From: Ampullaceana balthica | Taxonomy: Eukaryota; Mollusca; Gastropoda; Lymnaeidae | DNA: 64,000 nt | Direction of reading: 5' to 3' | NCBI GenBank assembly: GCA_944989445.1 | Contig: CALYLW010001370.1 | Coordinates: 175,307-239,306 of the forward strand | Shown here: positions 32,801 to 46,000 of the stretch, in pieces | Position numbering within the stretch: the first letter of the stretch is position 1 | Layout: every line of letters begins with the position of its first letter | The notes under the pieces: model-generated | Seen by the model: the letters and a program-made list of their open reading frames with translations, nothing else | Told to the model about the DNA's origin: nothing | Databases searched by the model: none | Translations under genes and position numbers: made by a program

Positions 32801-35800
32801 TGAGTAATTGTTAAGCCCCCTGCATAAAAAAATGTCAATGTTCGCACAAAAATGTGTAGCATGAAAAATTAATATCCATTTGTTTAAAGATGAAATTTTC
32901 TTTTGTTTAAAAAACTTATCACAGCTTGTTATGTAAATAATTTATGTTTGCTTATCAACTGCGTCTCAAAGTAAATTGTCTTTGTCTTGTTCCCGGCCTC
33001 TGTGATTTTTCTAAGGTTGTGAATTTTATAAATTATGTAAAACCCTTTTTCTTTGAAAAGTGAAACCGAAAGAAACTTATTTAAATTGAAATTTACCCTC
33101 ATTTGTGTTTTTTGTGTTTAGTTAACCAATGGCTAATGACTCGGAAGTTTTGTTTATCTGGCTTGATTGGTAATACTAACACAAACATATTTAAGGAGAT
33201 TAATTTAGTTATCCCATACATTATGGAGAACTTAAAGGTTTACAGTTAACCATTATAATTATAACTAAGTTAAAATAATAAATTCAATTCGATGTTGATG
33301 AAAAACAACTTTTGTTAGGAATACCTGCACAATAAAATTGAATATATCAATAGTTAATTCATATCAGTCATATCTAATTTATTTAATTAGGACCGCTCTC
33401 TTCCTAAAAATGTTTCAGAACTTGAATAATCACAAATCATGACACCCTTAGATGAGTGGCATCAGTTACAGATGGCGATTTTTCTCTTGATAATAGTTTT
33501 GATTTTAGCTATAAAATACTGCAAGATATAGATGGTGTGTCATTCATGTCTACCTACCTGTAGTTTTATTTTCAAATCCCTCTTGCTACTAAGTGTAGAA
33601 AATTGTTTTTATATAAGTCTCTGAAAAGAATTTTAATTCATAATATATTGATATTTTATTTAATCAAATTAATCTCATGCTGATCAAATTTATGATAATT
33701 TGAATTTTTTGTTTGTTTTGTTTTTTTAAATCTAATTTCATAAAAAATTTACTTTTTTTAGCTTTTGAAAAACATAAGTTAAATCATTGCACCCATATTT
33801 TCAAGTTGGCAGCAAATATTATATTATAAATATATCATAGTTGAAAGTACAAGATGTAAAAATTGCTGAAGCTACGAACAAGATCTGTATATAAACCATA
33901 CCATATTATTAACAAATTATTTGCATTTACAAACATATAACTGGTGTTTATGGTTTGTAAGGAATGAATATATCCCAATTAATGAAGTGGGTATTATTTC
34001 ATTTTTTAAAATTTAATAATTGCTGTGAAGTAGCTTATTTCCTTTAAAATACTATTTAATTAAAGCAGAAAATATTTGTTTCCTTTTTTAACTATTGCAT
34101 TACAAACATCTAAGATAACACCTAAAGACCCATACTAAAGATTTACCAATTACTTATGTATGTAATAATTAAAACCATATCAGTCCTTTATATTTGACTT
34201 TATTACTTCCAATTCTATATTTTGGTGCTGAAAACCTATTGCACCATCAGAAGATATTAGGAAATTATATTATTTAGGACAGGTTTGAGCTAGAATGGCA
34301 GTAATTTTCTATATTTTGGAATGTATTTATATTAATTGTAGAACAACACAAGAAAATTAGTGTAAATTATGATATAAATTTATCTAATTTGATCAACAAT
34401 AAAACTCAAGACTGGTGTGTATAATTCAAATATAATGCCCTTTGAAAAATCTTCAAGAACTTTTTAATAAGATTTTTGATGTTATGTATTTAAATTTATA
34501 ATGAATTATCTGTATTTAATATTTGTTTAGGAGCAGCTGAGTTCACAGTTCTAGAAGTGCATAGCTCATGCAAAAATAATATCACCGTCTCTTTTATGGA
34601 GAACATGCATGCTTGTTAATCTTTGACATGGGATGTATATGGACCATTCTTCCCTCTTACTTTAGAATTGTAATTTTTGCTTGTTTAAAATGCTTAGTGC
34701 TTTGGATATTGGCATTGTTGTTTTCAAAACATTGCTTTTGTTAATATTTTATATAATGACGTTAATTTACATTTCTGAGAGAGATAGACATTCATTCACC
34801 TCACATCTTTGTATAGTTCATTTGATGTAGATAAATATGGTACGGTATTTAATGAGCATTTCCTTTTTTTTTCGTTATGTTTACTAAAGTACTTTTTATA
34901 ATTTATACAAGTAGGATGTGTAATAAATTGTGTAATCTTTGAAAAAAAATATTTGATTTTCTTTTATGAGTCCTTAAATAATTCTTTGATTGTTTCTCAG
35001 TTGTCAAACAAGTGACAGCAGTCTTCCACTGACACCTCAACAACAAGTGGACAATGATAGGAGAAGAGTCCAGATAGTTTATTGTTTTTTTTTGTAAACT
35101 CTTGTATTATGGCAATTAAAGCAAGAGAAACAACAAGAATTCAGAACATAAAACAAATGGAAATTGACAGGTTTGAGAACAAAGTCATGAAAATGTTAGA
35201 GATGCATTCCTTAGAATACCGCTTGTGGGTAATACATGACAAATAAATAAATAACCTTTGGATAACCTAACTACTAATACTGATCCTTCCAACAAAATTT
35301 GTATCCGTGTCAGCACTTTGCTTAAATTTTAAAAATATTATTTTTTTTACTCCAAAGCCCATTTCATTGGTAATCATAACAAATTTAAACTAATCAAGGA
35401 AAGACTTTAAAAAAACGAAAGATAATTTTTTTCTGATTAAAATTGGAGACACTGGAAGTGTTTCTGAAAATTAGACACTTCTAAAAACATTATCATTATC
35501 ATGCGAGATTTTTCAAATGAATAAAGTATTCTTTAAATCAGCTTAAATTACCCTGAACATTTAGATAAGTTAACGAACTGTAGTAGATACAACTATTAAT
35601 AATCATAAAAAGGAATTAATCACTAGCAAAATGTATATTGTATATTTGTAACTACCTATTAAAAATGTAATGATTTTCTTTTATAGTAAAATAGGAAGAC
35701 TGACATAGCAATACTGGATTCTAATAATGATGCATATGAGTATGCAATTAAAAATTTTTTATAATCGAATTTAATACCAACAAGAATCACTTAAATTTAA

Positions 35801-36963
35801 CTGTGCTCAAAACATTACAAAAAGTTACCGTTTTTTTTCTTCTTCATTTTTGATAATGACTTCTCTGTGTTAACTATTCTTTACTATTTCAATCAATGGT
35901 CTATATTTCATTTGATAACAGGATTATACCTTTTTTCTTCTTTTATAAAATAAATGATATTGATAAATTTAGCAATTGCAACAATATTTTATAGAACTGT
36001 ATTTTTTAAAATTAATTTAGGAATAAATAGAATATAAAATAAGGCTTAAGAACATTGATTTATACTTTAATTTCTTTTTATTGCGTTAACAGGCTAAAAT
36101 ATTAAGAAAACCCTAACAACAAATGCTAAAGATCATAGTTATATATATTTTTTTACAACTGACACTATGTTCACCTTCCAGGATTAGTGAAATAAATACT
36201 GTTGATGAATAGTGAATCGTTCTTCACTAATTTGTATGAGTTGGTATCAAGATATATTTGAATAACACTTATGGCTAAAACTTAATGCCGGCATTTAAAA
36301 CAACTTTCTCAGACATCCATAATCTGGTTCACCACCAACAGATGTGAAAATAATGCAAGCAACCAGGCACAAATGCTATGTTGATGAATGATAACTGAAA
36401 CACAAGAATGCCAACTACAAATGTTCCATCCTTTAAACTTTATATCATGAAAATGAACCAGACTTTTATAAAACCTTTAAAAACTCAATAGATTTTTAAA
36501 GGATTTTACATAATTTTACATTTAATGCCAAGGAAAATATTGTTTAAAAGTTTTGTCCAAATGCATTATTTCAATGAACCAAAATTAGTAAATGAGCTGT
36601 ATAAAAATTAAAATTAGTCTAAGAAATTGGCAGATGAAATTTAAAGTTACACGATATAATATGTATACATTGGTAAAGCTTTAATATTGAATTTTTTAAC
36701 TGATAATGAAAATAATTTGGCAACAATATGCAGATGAAAATTTAATATTTATTGATATTTCAAAATGTTTCAAAGCACTTCCTTTCTGTGGCAAACCTAA
36801 CAATTTTAAAAATTATTTTCAAACTCTAATCTATTGTAACCAACATTCAAAATACATCACATGGGGAAAAAAATGTAAGACATTTTTTATTTACCGTATA
36901 AATGTCAAATTTTAATAAGCACAAGGGTTGTAAGACTTTCTCTTAATTTAAAGCACTAACAAA
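29841..36963. other. Convergent intergenic region (syd-1 and RAD23 3' ends)
   Basis: 7.1 kb of very AT-rich DNA with no recognisable gene or intact transposon. Candidate AATAAA signals follow the Syd-1 stop at 30095-30100 and 30230-30240. Part of it is presumably 3' UTR of one or both genes. A short GC-richer island at 34997-35093 is discussed among the rejected items. Confidence 0.6.
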
Positions 36964-37086
36964 TCAACTTGGGAGTTCATCATCATCATTTTGTGACAAT
37001 AAAAAGTTTGCAGCTAAATCCTCATTCTTATCACATGCAAAGTAGGCTTGAATGCACATAGCTTCTGAGAAACCTAAGGCTTTTAA
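36964..37086 (-). CDS. RAD23: RAD23 terminal exon (UBA2)
   Basis: The acceptor is ccttttcag. The exon encodes [33 protein letters not shown] and TGA. UBA2 is the intrinsic stabilising domain of RAD23. A TTTATT (AATAAA on the minus strand) at 36886-36891 is a possible poly(A) signal. Confidence 0.94.
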   Translation of the reverse strand, partial: LKALGFSEAMCIQAYFACDKNEDLAANFLLSQNDDDELPS

Positions 37087-40000
37087 CTGAAAAGGTATAA
37101 TAAAACATTTTTTAAACTGATAACTGTATTTTATATACGTTTATATTCTACATATCTATTAAGCCATGAAAGAAAAGAAACAAAATGGGACATATCTTTA
37201 ATGATAACAAAACTCTAAGAATGAAAGGAATCTTTTTTTTTCTCAAAACTGTGGCTGTAGAAAAACCATTGTTGAATGTTACCAGCTAAAACAGTATTAC
37301 TTCTTATTTTTCAAGTATTTAAATTTACAACATAAGCAACACATCCTCAGGAAATAGGAGTAGAATAGATTCCTTGATTTCTATTTCTCTATATTGTAAG
37401 GAAAGGATGTCAAGCTGGTTATAGGCACTTACCCTATCAATTGCTTGCTTTTCTTCTGGTGTTACAGAGATGTAGCCTGACCCTGGTGGTGGATTTGTTC
37501 CCCCAGCCCCTTGACCCCCCTCCTGGTCTGATCCATCATCAGGCTCATTTAACATCTGCACAAAGCGTTCCTGATTCTGGCTGATCATCTATTCAATGAA
37601 ACAAATCATATCAAAATACATACATCTCACATGATATAACTTTGAAATAAAATACATAAGAGAGCAGATCCTTTTGTGAGATGTCTTAAATGAAAAAAAA
37701 AGGTATTTAAGAAAAAACATTTAAAAATAATTGAAAGTTTTTTTTTAATTATTGATCATTGTACTGGTCCCCTAAAGAAAAGAAGAAAAATATTTTCATT
37801 CCTTTGATTCGCTGATGTGTTTTTTTTTATTTTGGTGGAATCAAGTATCTCAGGTTTTGACACACTCTCTTATGTTAAACTGAGCTGAAAAAATAACTGG
37901 TACACTTATCCAACTTCAATCATACATAATACAATTCTTTATGGCTAGAACACCAGTATATATCTTCCTTCACATAACATGATAGACACATATCTTTCAA
38001 TTCAATTTTGATCAAGTTTCGGTTGTCCAATCAAGCTGAAATTTTAAGCAATTACCCGTCCCTGATGACAAAAACAATTTTTATGACAAAAGATTCACAG
38101 GGATTTCCATTTACTATGATTGACCTCTAGTATTTACCACAAATTTGACCAGCTTTCTAAAGTCCAATTGTGCTGAATTTTTTTTAATCATTACCAACCC
38201 CCAAAGACAATGAAAATTTTTAAGCACCCTTTGGTTTTTTAAATGTTTCTAATTTCTTTTATATCTCTTTATAAATCTTCAAAGACTTGAGGTACAAAAA
38301 TTAAACTTTAAAAAAAAACAAAACACATTTTCCAAGAGGTGGTTTTATTTTATACTTTTAAGTGCATTTTAATTTTGAAAATGCATTTAAAGAGTTATTT
38401 TAAATATATATGTTTTTATTACCCTTTAATAAAAAGATATGTTTGAAAAAAATGTATGTAATATGTTCTACTGCTATATACCTGCAAAAGAGGAGGATTA
38501 TTTTGTCCTATTTGTTGCAGAAGGGCTGGAAGAAGCTGGGGATTTTCTTGTATGGCTTGACGCATCCTCTGAAATTGTGGCTGAGATCTCAAAAATGCCA
38601 GAGGATCTTCTCCACCAGTACCTGGAGAAAAATATAGCAGATAACGATCGGCTCCGACAGATCGGTCACAACTTGATTTTGTCGTAAGTTGAGTACACTA
38701 TATGCACAGTAATGAGAAGTGATGTTATAAAAATGTTTAAATAAATTATATCATACATTTCTTTTATAATTGTTATTAATTATTACAGGGTTCCCACTCT
38801 TTTTCAGCAAAAAAATTCAAGACTATTTCAAGACTATAATACAAAAATTCAAGACTAAAAACTATGATGTCGAGGTATTTAAAAAAAACCCAGAAAATAA
38901 TTATTAATAACAAATTCGGATTATCGATTACTATATGTAATAATGATATGTAATGTTTTTTTTTAGGTCTTTATTCAATGTTTCATCAAACATCAATACA
39001 TGGGGCAGATCCTAAGTTAATTTTTCAAACAGAGATGAAAAATATAGGGCAAGCCCAAAACATGTCATATAAATCATCTTTGTTTCTCCAAGGCTTATTG
39101 TTTTGGCCAATGTTCATGTTGGAAACATCTTTTGAAAATTTTGCACCACATCGGATTGATAATTAAATGAATAATTGGAATAAATGCACCTAGTGCCCAT
39201 AATAGTTCTGGGTTCAATGTATCACCAGTCACCAGCGGACTCTGCGCGCGCACGAGGTGTGTCGGGAAGGACTAGATGAATTCCTTATACATGTAGTTAT
39301 GTACTAGGGAAAAAAAACTGCGCTAACGCAATAAAGGGTTATATTTAAACTTAAACGGTCCTTAAAAACGAACGGTCTTAACAACCTTAGGAAAGAGTGA
39401 AGAAATAGGGTCCCGATATTCCAATACGATTCCGATTAATCGTCCCATCACTAATTAACGCACATCATGTATATAATTATAAAGAAATTTCAAGCGCATG
39501 CTAATATTTTGCAGCCATATTGGTTTTCGTTTAACTCGGTGATCGGTTATCTCGGCGCCATTTTTCATACCCCGAAGCCGTCGACTTAAGCGGGCCCCAC
39601 TGTCATATTATTTTTTATTTTAATTATTGAAATTTATTTCTTTATATTAATTATGTGAAAAATTTTAAGTGTTCGTCATATGTGTATGTCCCCATCTTTG
39701 TAAAAAGAAGATGGTGAGTAAGATATAAAAAAAAATGTTTGACACAAACATTAAATAAAAGGATTAATGTACAACACCATAATCATTATTAATTCTAAGG
39801 TAAGTATCAGTTTGGACTTAGCATTAGAGTTCATCAGACAAAACTTATAATTATGCTCTTATAATTAATTATAATAGTAATAGTATACTGTATACCACAT
39901 AATTATAAATATTATAAATAAGTAATTAAAATAAACGATGATGGGTCTCGTAATAGAGAACTAATGAAGCTGGGCCAAAGCCAACTGGAAACCACCCAGC

Positions 40001-43000
40001 AGACAGCCATCCTCTCCACTAGGACCACCATCAGCCTAAGAACATGGAACATAAGGACCATGTTCGAAGCTGGAAAAACTGCCCAAGTTGCTGACGAAAT
40101 GCAACAGTACAAGCTAGCCATCTTAGGGATAAGTGAATCCCGATGGACTGGCTCAGGCCACATGAAGCTCAGCACAGGAGAACTGCTAATATATTCAGGC
40201 CATGATGAAGAAAACGCAGCTCACACCCAGGAGTAGCACTCATGCTTTCCAAAACAGCTCAGAAAGCCCTTTTAGGGTGGGAAGCCCATGGTCCCCGGAT
40301 AATCACCGCAAGATTTAGGACCAAAAAGCAAGAAGTCAATATGGATCTTCTTCAGGTATACGCTCCTACTAACGACAGTAAAGAAGAGGACAAAGAGGAC
40401 TTCTACAACAGACTGAGAACCCTTATCCAAAAGTGTCCAAGGAGCAATGTGATTATACTAATGGTTGACCTAAATGCAAAAATAGGCAGCAACAATAATG
40501 GATATGAAGAATGCATGGGAACACACGGCCTCGGAGAGATGAACGAAAATGGTGAAAGGCTAGCAGATCTATGAGCTGCAGATGCACTAGTCATCTGTGG
40601 AAGCCTCTTCATGCATAGAAATATCCACAAGGCAACATGGATATCACCAGATATGTCAACAGCTAACCAAATCGACCATATCTGTATCAGCAAAAAGTTT
40701 AGAAGATCTCTCCAAGATGTAAGAGTAAAAAGAGGGGCAGATGTAGCCTCAGATCATCATCTACTGATTGCCAAACTAAGGCTCAAATTGAAAAAGAATT
40801 GGACAAGTGAGGGAAGCAAGTGCCAACGTTTTAACATTACTCTTTTGAAAGGAGAACCAAAACTTAATGAGTTCAAACTTACGCTAACAAACAAATTCCA
40901 GATCTTGCAAGAAATAGGCAAATAAGAAACAGTTGACCAAAACTGGAAAAGCTTCAAAGAAATACTTACGACCACCTGTGAAGAAGTGTTGGGTCCCAGA
41001 CAACAAACGCCTAAAGAATGGATTTCTAATGAAACCATGAAGAAAATCAAACAAAGGAAAAAGAAGGCAAATCCAAACAACAGCCGCACTAGAACCGAAA
41101 AAGCTAGAGCATCAGCAGAATACGCAGAAGCCAATAAAAACGTTAAACGTATTATACAGGGTGTCCACCCAAATCTGGTCCAAAAAAATCCTACCAGCCA
41201 CCAAAAAATCCTACCATCCAACCGACAAGTAAAAGTTATTATTCGGACAAGTAAAAGTATATATTCGACAAGTAAAAATTTAACTTTCGGTATTGTATGT
41301 TAACATATGCTACCACGATGACTTGCAATGGTCCGCATGTGCTTTTGTGAAGACATATGGGTGTTCAAGGCTTTTATGCCTGACGATCCTATAAGGTAAG
41401 CTTGACCACAGTACTTGCACTTGAACTTTTCACGATTTTCACTTAGTTGTTCAAGCCACTCAGAGTAAGAAGTGTCTTTTAACCAGTTTGAATTAAAATA
41501 ACATTTCCCCATGTTGATGGGATTGATAGTGTTTTTTGTAATAGTATACAAATTGTCAATATCTGGATAGTGAAGTAAGGAACAAAATTAAACTGACAAA
41601 AAGTAAACTAGTCTTAAGACTTTAGTCAAGAATTTGCCTACTGCAGCCTACCCTAAAAAATGTTAGTTAACACACTTTAAATTGTAACCATTTAACTAGA
41701 CTAGAATCTAGATTTCTATATGTTTAGTTTAGCACATAATTTTCAACACTGAACAGGACTGATTTTTAATCTATTTAATCATAAAAAATAAGCTTTGATT
41801 TGAAACAGAATCTAGATCTAAACCTATTTAAATAGTTGCTTTAATAGTTGTGACTTTGGCATACCGTGACTGTTTAAGTATTTTAAAAGAAATTAACTGA
41901 ACTAGATCTAGATTTTAGACGTGGCTAGGCTAAGCCTAAGGTTTTTTTCGTTTTTAATTTTCACAAAATACTAGATTAGAGAGATCTATTGACTTCAAGC
42001 AGACAAAATGGCGACTGCTGCTAAAGCAGCTAAACAATAAGCACAAAAATCGTAGTTAACACTGCTCCCATAAATTTTTTGGAGATATAACAAAATTAAA
42101 TTAATAACTGGAATGAATCTTCATACTTTTCTTGACGTTTTATGACCGTTTTTAAGAAAATATGTTGATTTATAAAGATACAGGGCCTTGTCAAAGTTTT
42201 GAATCGAATGGTCATTTTTTTTCTCTCTTCCCCTTACTTAGAATCTAGACTAGCTATTTTGCTGTCAAACATAGATCTATATCTGCCTTAACTTAAAAGT
42301 ATCCCCCATTAAAAACTTTTACAATACTTTAATAGTTGGGGATAGATATCTATTATTTACTCAGATCATGATATATTTTTAACCAAAATCCTAATATGAA
42401 TATCTAGATCTAGTATATTACACTAATTACTATTACGGCAATTACGCGTTACTAGATCTATACTATGGCTAAGCGTAAGTAATTTCACAATTTCTATCTG
42501 TTTCAATCACAGTGCACTTAATGTTTACAATGCCATCTTTAACGAGAATTATTTTGTTTAATATCTGTAATTTGTTTGTATAAGTTTAGTTTTCGACTTT
42601 TGTTTTAAAACACACATTTAAAAAAAAATAAAACTATAGATATATACGATATGATATCGATATGGACAGGGGACTCTGTCATAGGTAAACAACAGTTTTT
42701 ATACCGCTGCGAACTATTGGTATTTCCAAACCAAAACAATGTGCAACGTGAGCTTCGTCATTCATTTATTTATATCTTTTATCCGACCGAGGAACGTTTA
42801 TCCTACCGAGATTTTGTTTATCCGACCGAGGATCGTTTATCCGACCAAAATCCGACTTATCCGACCACAAAAATTTTTATCCGACTAAAATCCGACTTCG
42901 GTGGACACCCTGGTATAAAGTCAGATAAAAAGAACTACATAGAAGGATTAGCACTTGAAGCAGCTTACCATGGAAACACAAGAGAACTATTCAGTACAAC

Positions 43001-46000
43001 AAAAAGCTATCCGGAAAGTTCAAAAATCCAGAGAGACCTGTTAAAACTAAAGATGGGAAATCTATACCTGATGAAGAGGGTCAGAAAAAAAGATGGATAG
43101 AGTATTTTGAAGAACTCCTCAACCAACCAGCCCCACAATACAAATTCAACATAGAGCCAGCAGAACCAGACCTAGAAATAGAGATAAGCAGAGCAATTAA
43201 ACAACTAAAGAAAGGCAAAGCGGCTGGTCCAGACAGAATACCAGCAGAAGCCTTGACAGCAGATATTACGACTAGCTCTGCAATGCTACACACTCTTTTC
43301 AAGAAAATATGGGAGGAAGAACAGATTCCGATGGAGTGGAAAGAAGGACATCTCATTTAGCTCCCAAAGAAAGGAGATCTTAGCTCTTGCTCCAACAATA
43401 GAGGAATAACTCTGCTATCCATACCAAGCAAAGTATTTAACAGAGTGCTGCTAAACAGAATGAGGGACGCAATAGACACCCATCTTAGAGACTAACAAGC
43501 AGGTTTTAGAAAAGATAGATCATGAACTGACCAGATTGCCACCCTGAGAATTATATTGGAACAATCCCTGGAGTGGAACTCACCACTATACATCAACTTT
43601 ATTGACTATGAGAAGGCTTTCGATAGTGTTGACAGGCCAACCCTGTGGAAGTTACTAAGACACTACGGGATACCACAAATGCTGACTGACATAATTAAGG
43701 CTTCATACAAAGGACTTGCATGTAGAATTGTTCATGGCCAACAAACAACAGCGGCTTTTGGGGTACAGACCGGAGTCAGACAGGGGTGTCTGCTTTCACC
43801 ATTCTTATTTCTGCTAACCATCGACTGAATAATGAAAATGTCTACAGAGCAGAAGAGAAATGGTATCCAGTGGACACTATGGAAACAACTTAATGACCTG
43901 GACTTTGCGGATGATCTGGCATTAATATCGCACCCACAGCAACAGATGCAGGAGAAAACCAACTATGTAGCACAGTTCTCTGCTTGCCATGGCCTGAACA
44001 TCCATAAGGGAAAAAGCAAAGTCCTTAAAATAAATACATCAAGCAACACTCCAATAACACTGGAAGGAAAAAATCTCGAGGAGGTGGATAGCTTCACATA
44101 CCTTGGAAGCATCATTGGCACACAAGGAGGGACAGAAGCCGATGTAAGAATGATAATTGGCAAAGCAAGAACAGCATTTAAACAGCTAAATAAAAAAACA
44201 AACTCGTAAAAACAAAGTTTTTGACTATAAATCCCTTATATATGAGACATAACTAGCAGTATTGATTATGTTCAAACGCGACAAACATTTACAGACTGAA
44301 TCTGTCTTAACTCCCCTTTGCTTTATAGCCGGGTGGGGGGGAAAGGTCTAGTCACCGATCGCTGGACCGAGCTCAGTGTGACACGTAAAATGTAAACAAA
44401 AGCACGCCTGTACATTGACGGATGGCGTCAACGCGCGACTGAACTGTCACGTGAAAAAAAAACAAAACAAACAGTGAAATTAAATTACATACCTTGTATA
44501 GAGATAAACTAAAAATGCATTAATTTAATAACGGTATGTTCGATCGATCTGAAATTTTGATACGATGCATTGTTAGGTGACACTGGTCCATGTGCCAAAT
44601 TTCAGCTCGATGGCTTCACGGGAAGTGGGTCATTTTTTACTTTTGTTTTTCCGCCCGCCCGACGACAAACGACAGACAGACAGAGAGAGACGGCGGTGAA
44701 GTTAATATAAGGGATTTAAAAAAGTTTGGAACTGTAACAACTTGACTCTCCATACCAAGGTCAGGATATTTAACACCACAATAAAGCCTGCCTTGCTGTA
44801 TGGAGCAGAAACATGGCGATTAACAGCAGCCATTTCAAAAAAGCTTTAAGCTTTTATAAACACATGTCTCCGAACAATTCTCCGAATCCGCTGGCCCAAT
44901 GTCATCACCAACGAAGACCTCTGGCAACGCACACAACAAGAGCCAGTGGAAGAGATAATACGCCAGCGCAGATGGAGATGGATTGGCCACACTCACAGAA
45001 AGCCAACATCCAGCATTGTGAGACAAGCCCTCACATGGAACCTCCAAGGCAAGAGTAAAAGAGGTCGCCCAAAAATCACCTGGAGAAGGGAACTGGAGGC
45101 AGCCACCAAAATGAGCGGGCACAGCTGGGGGCAGATAGAAAGATTGGCGCAGGACCGGGATGCCTGGAGAGCCTTTGTTCATGGCCTATGCCCCAGATGG
45201 GACGAAGGGCGATGATGATGATGAATTAAAATAGCACATATACTATCAACTAATACTAGAAAACTAATAGTATTAGGATCTAATGTTAATTGGACCTGTA
45301 TTTCTTTGTAAACTGCTTTTAATTTAGTAGTACTACTAGTATTGAATAATATTAGTCTTTAAAATATAATTGACACAATGATAGTGAACTTTTTATTATT
45401 TTTTATATGTTTTTATTCAAAATATTTATAATATAATAGCCCAAGTCACTGGCTCACTGGATGGATCATTGTATCCATAACCCTATGACTTCATTGTTTG
45501 AACTAATATTTTAATACAAGGTGTGCATCAGTAGGTGTCCAAAATAATTATAAATTAAAGATTGCTGAAAAAAAAATTATATGACATTATGTTTTAGCTT
45601 ATATTTTAATTTTGGAAAAGGGATCGATGTAAAAAGAGGATTTGAGGATTTATAATTATAAAATACTTTGTGTACATTTCAGGAAGTTAATATTTCGTAT
45701 TTATCAAACAAGGATAAGTTACTTGGGCTGTTTAAAAAAAGTGGGCGCCTTAGGCGCCCTACAACCCCTAGTTATTAATATAATTACTCAATTCTTGCAA
45801 ATAACTCTAAGTAAATATTTCCATTGCAATATCTAAATATATTTATTAATTTTTGCTTAAATTTATCGGCAAGTCCATCTCCCAGAACCCACGCTTTTGT
45901 TTATGAAGGGAGGTGAAGCACTGACATATTTTCATTTTAAGTCCTAACACTGTATCAAGCATAACTTATGAGTACCAATGCCAATTTTAACGAAATAAAG

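Larger units (their letters stand above)
39934..45223 (+). mobile_element. RTE-like LINE with 10-bp TSD, twice interrupted
   Basis: Direct repeats AATTAAAATA flank it (39924-39933 and 45224-45233). It has an AP-type endonuclease ([31 protein letters not shown]), a reverse transcriptase ([27 protein letters not shown] at 43904-43915) and a C-terminal part ([13 protein letters not shown]). The 3' end is a short (GAT)n run, typical of RTE elements. Foreign inserts occupy 41157-42912 and about 44193-44723. Removing them leaves about 3.0 kb, near RTE length. At least six in-frame stops or shifts (for example at about 40234, 40572, 43358, 43493) make it dead. It lies antisense in a RAD23 intron. 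Confidence 0.9.

Noticed and set aside
34997..35093. Possible alternative Syd-1 3' exon after a ttctcag acceptor (frame with SDSSLPLTPQQQ)
   Set aside because: The plausible frame needs a phase-2 donor and no Syd-1 exon ends in that phase. It may be 3' UTR or chance.
38410..38687. Plus-strand frames of 75 and 82 codons
   Set aside because: Antisense to RAD23 exon 7, which explains their codon-like composition.
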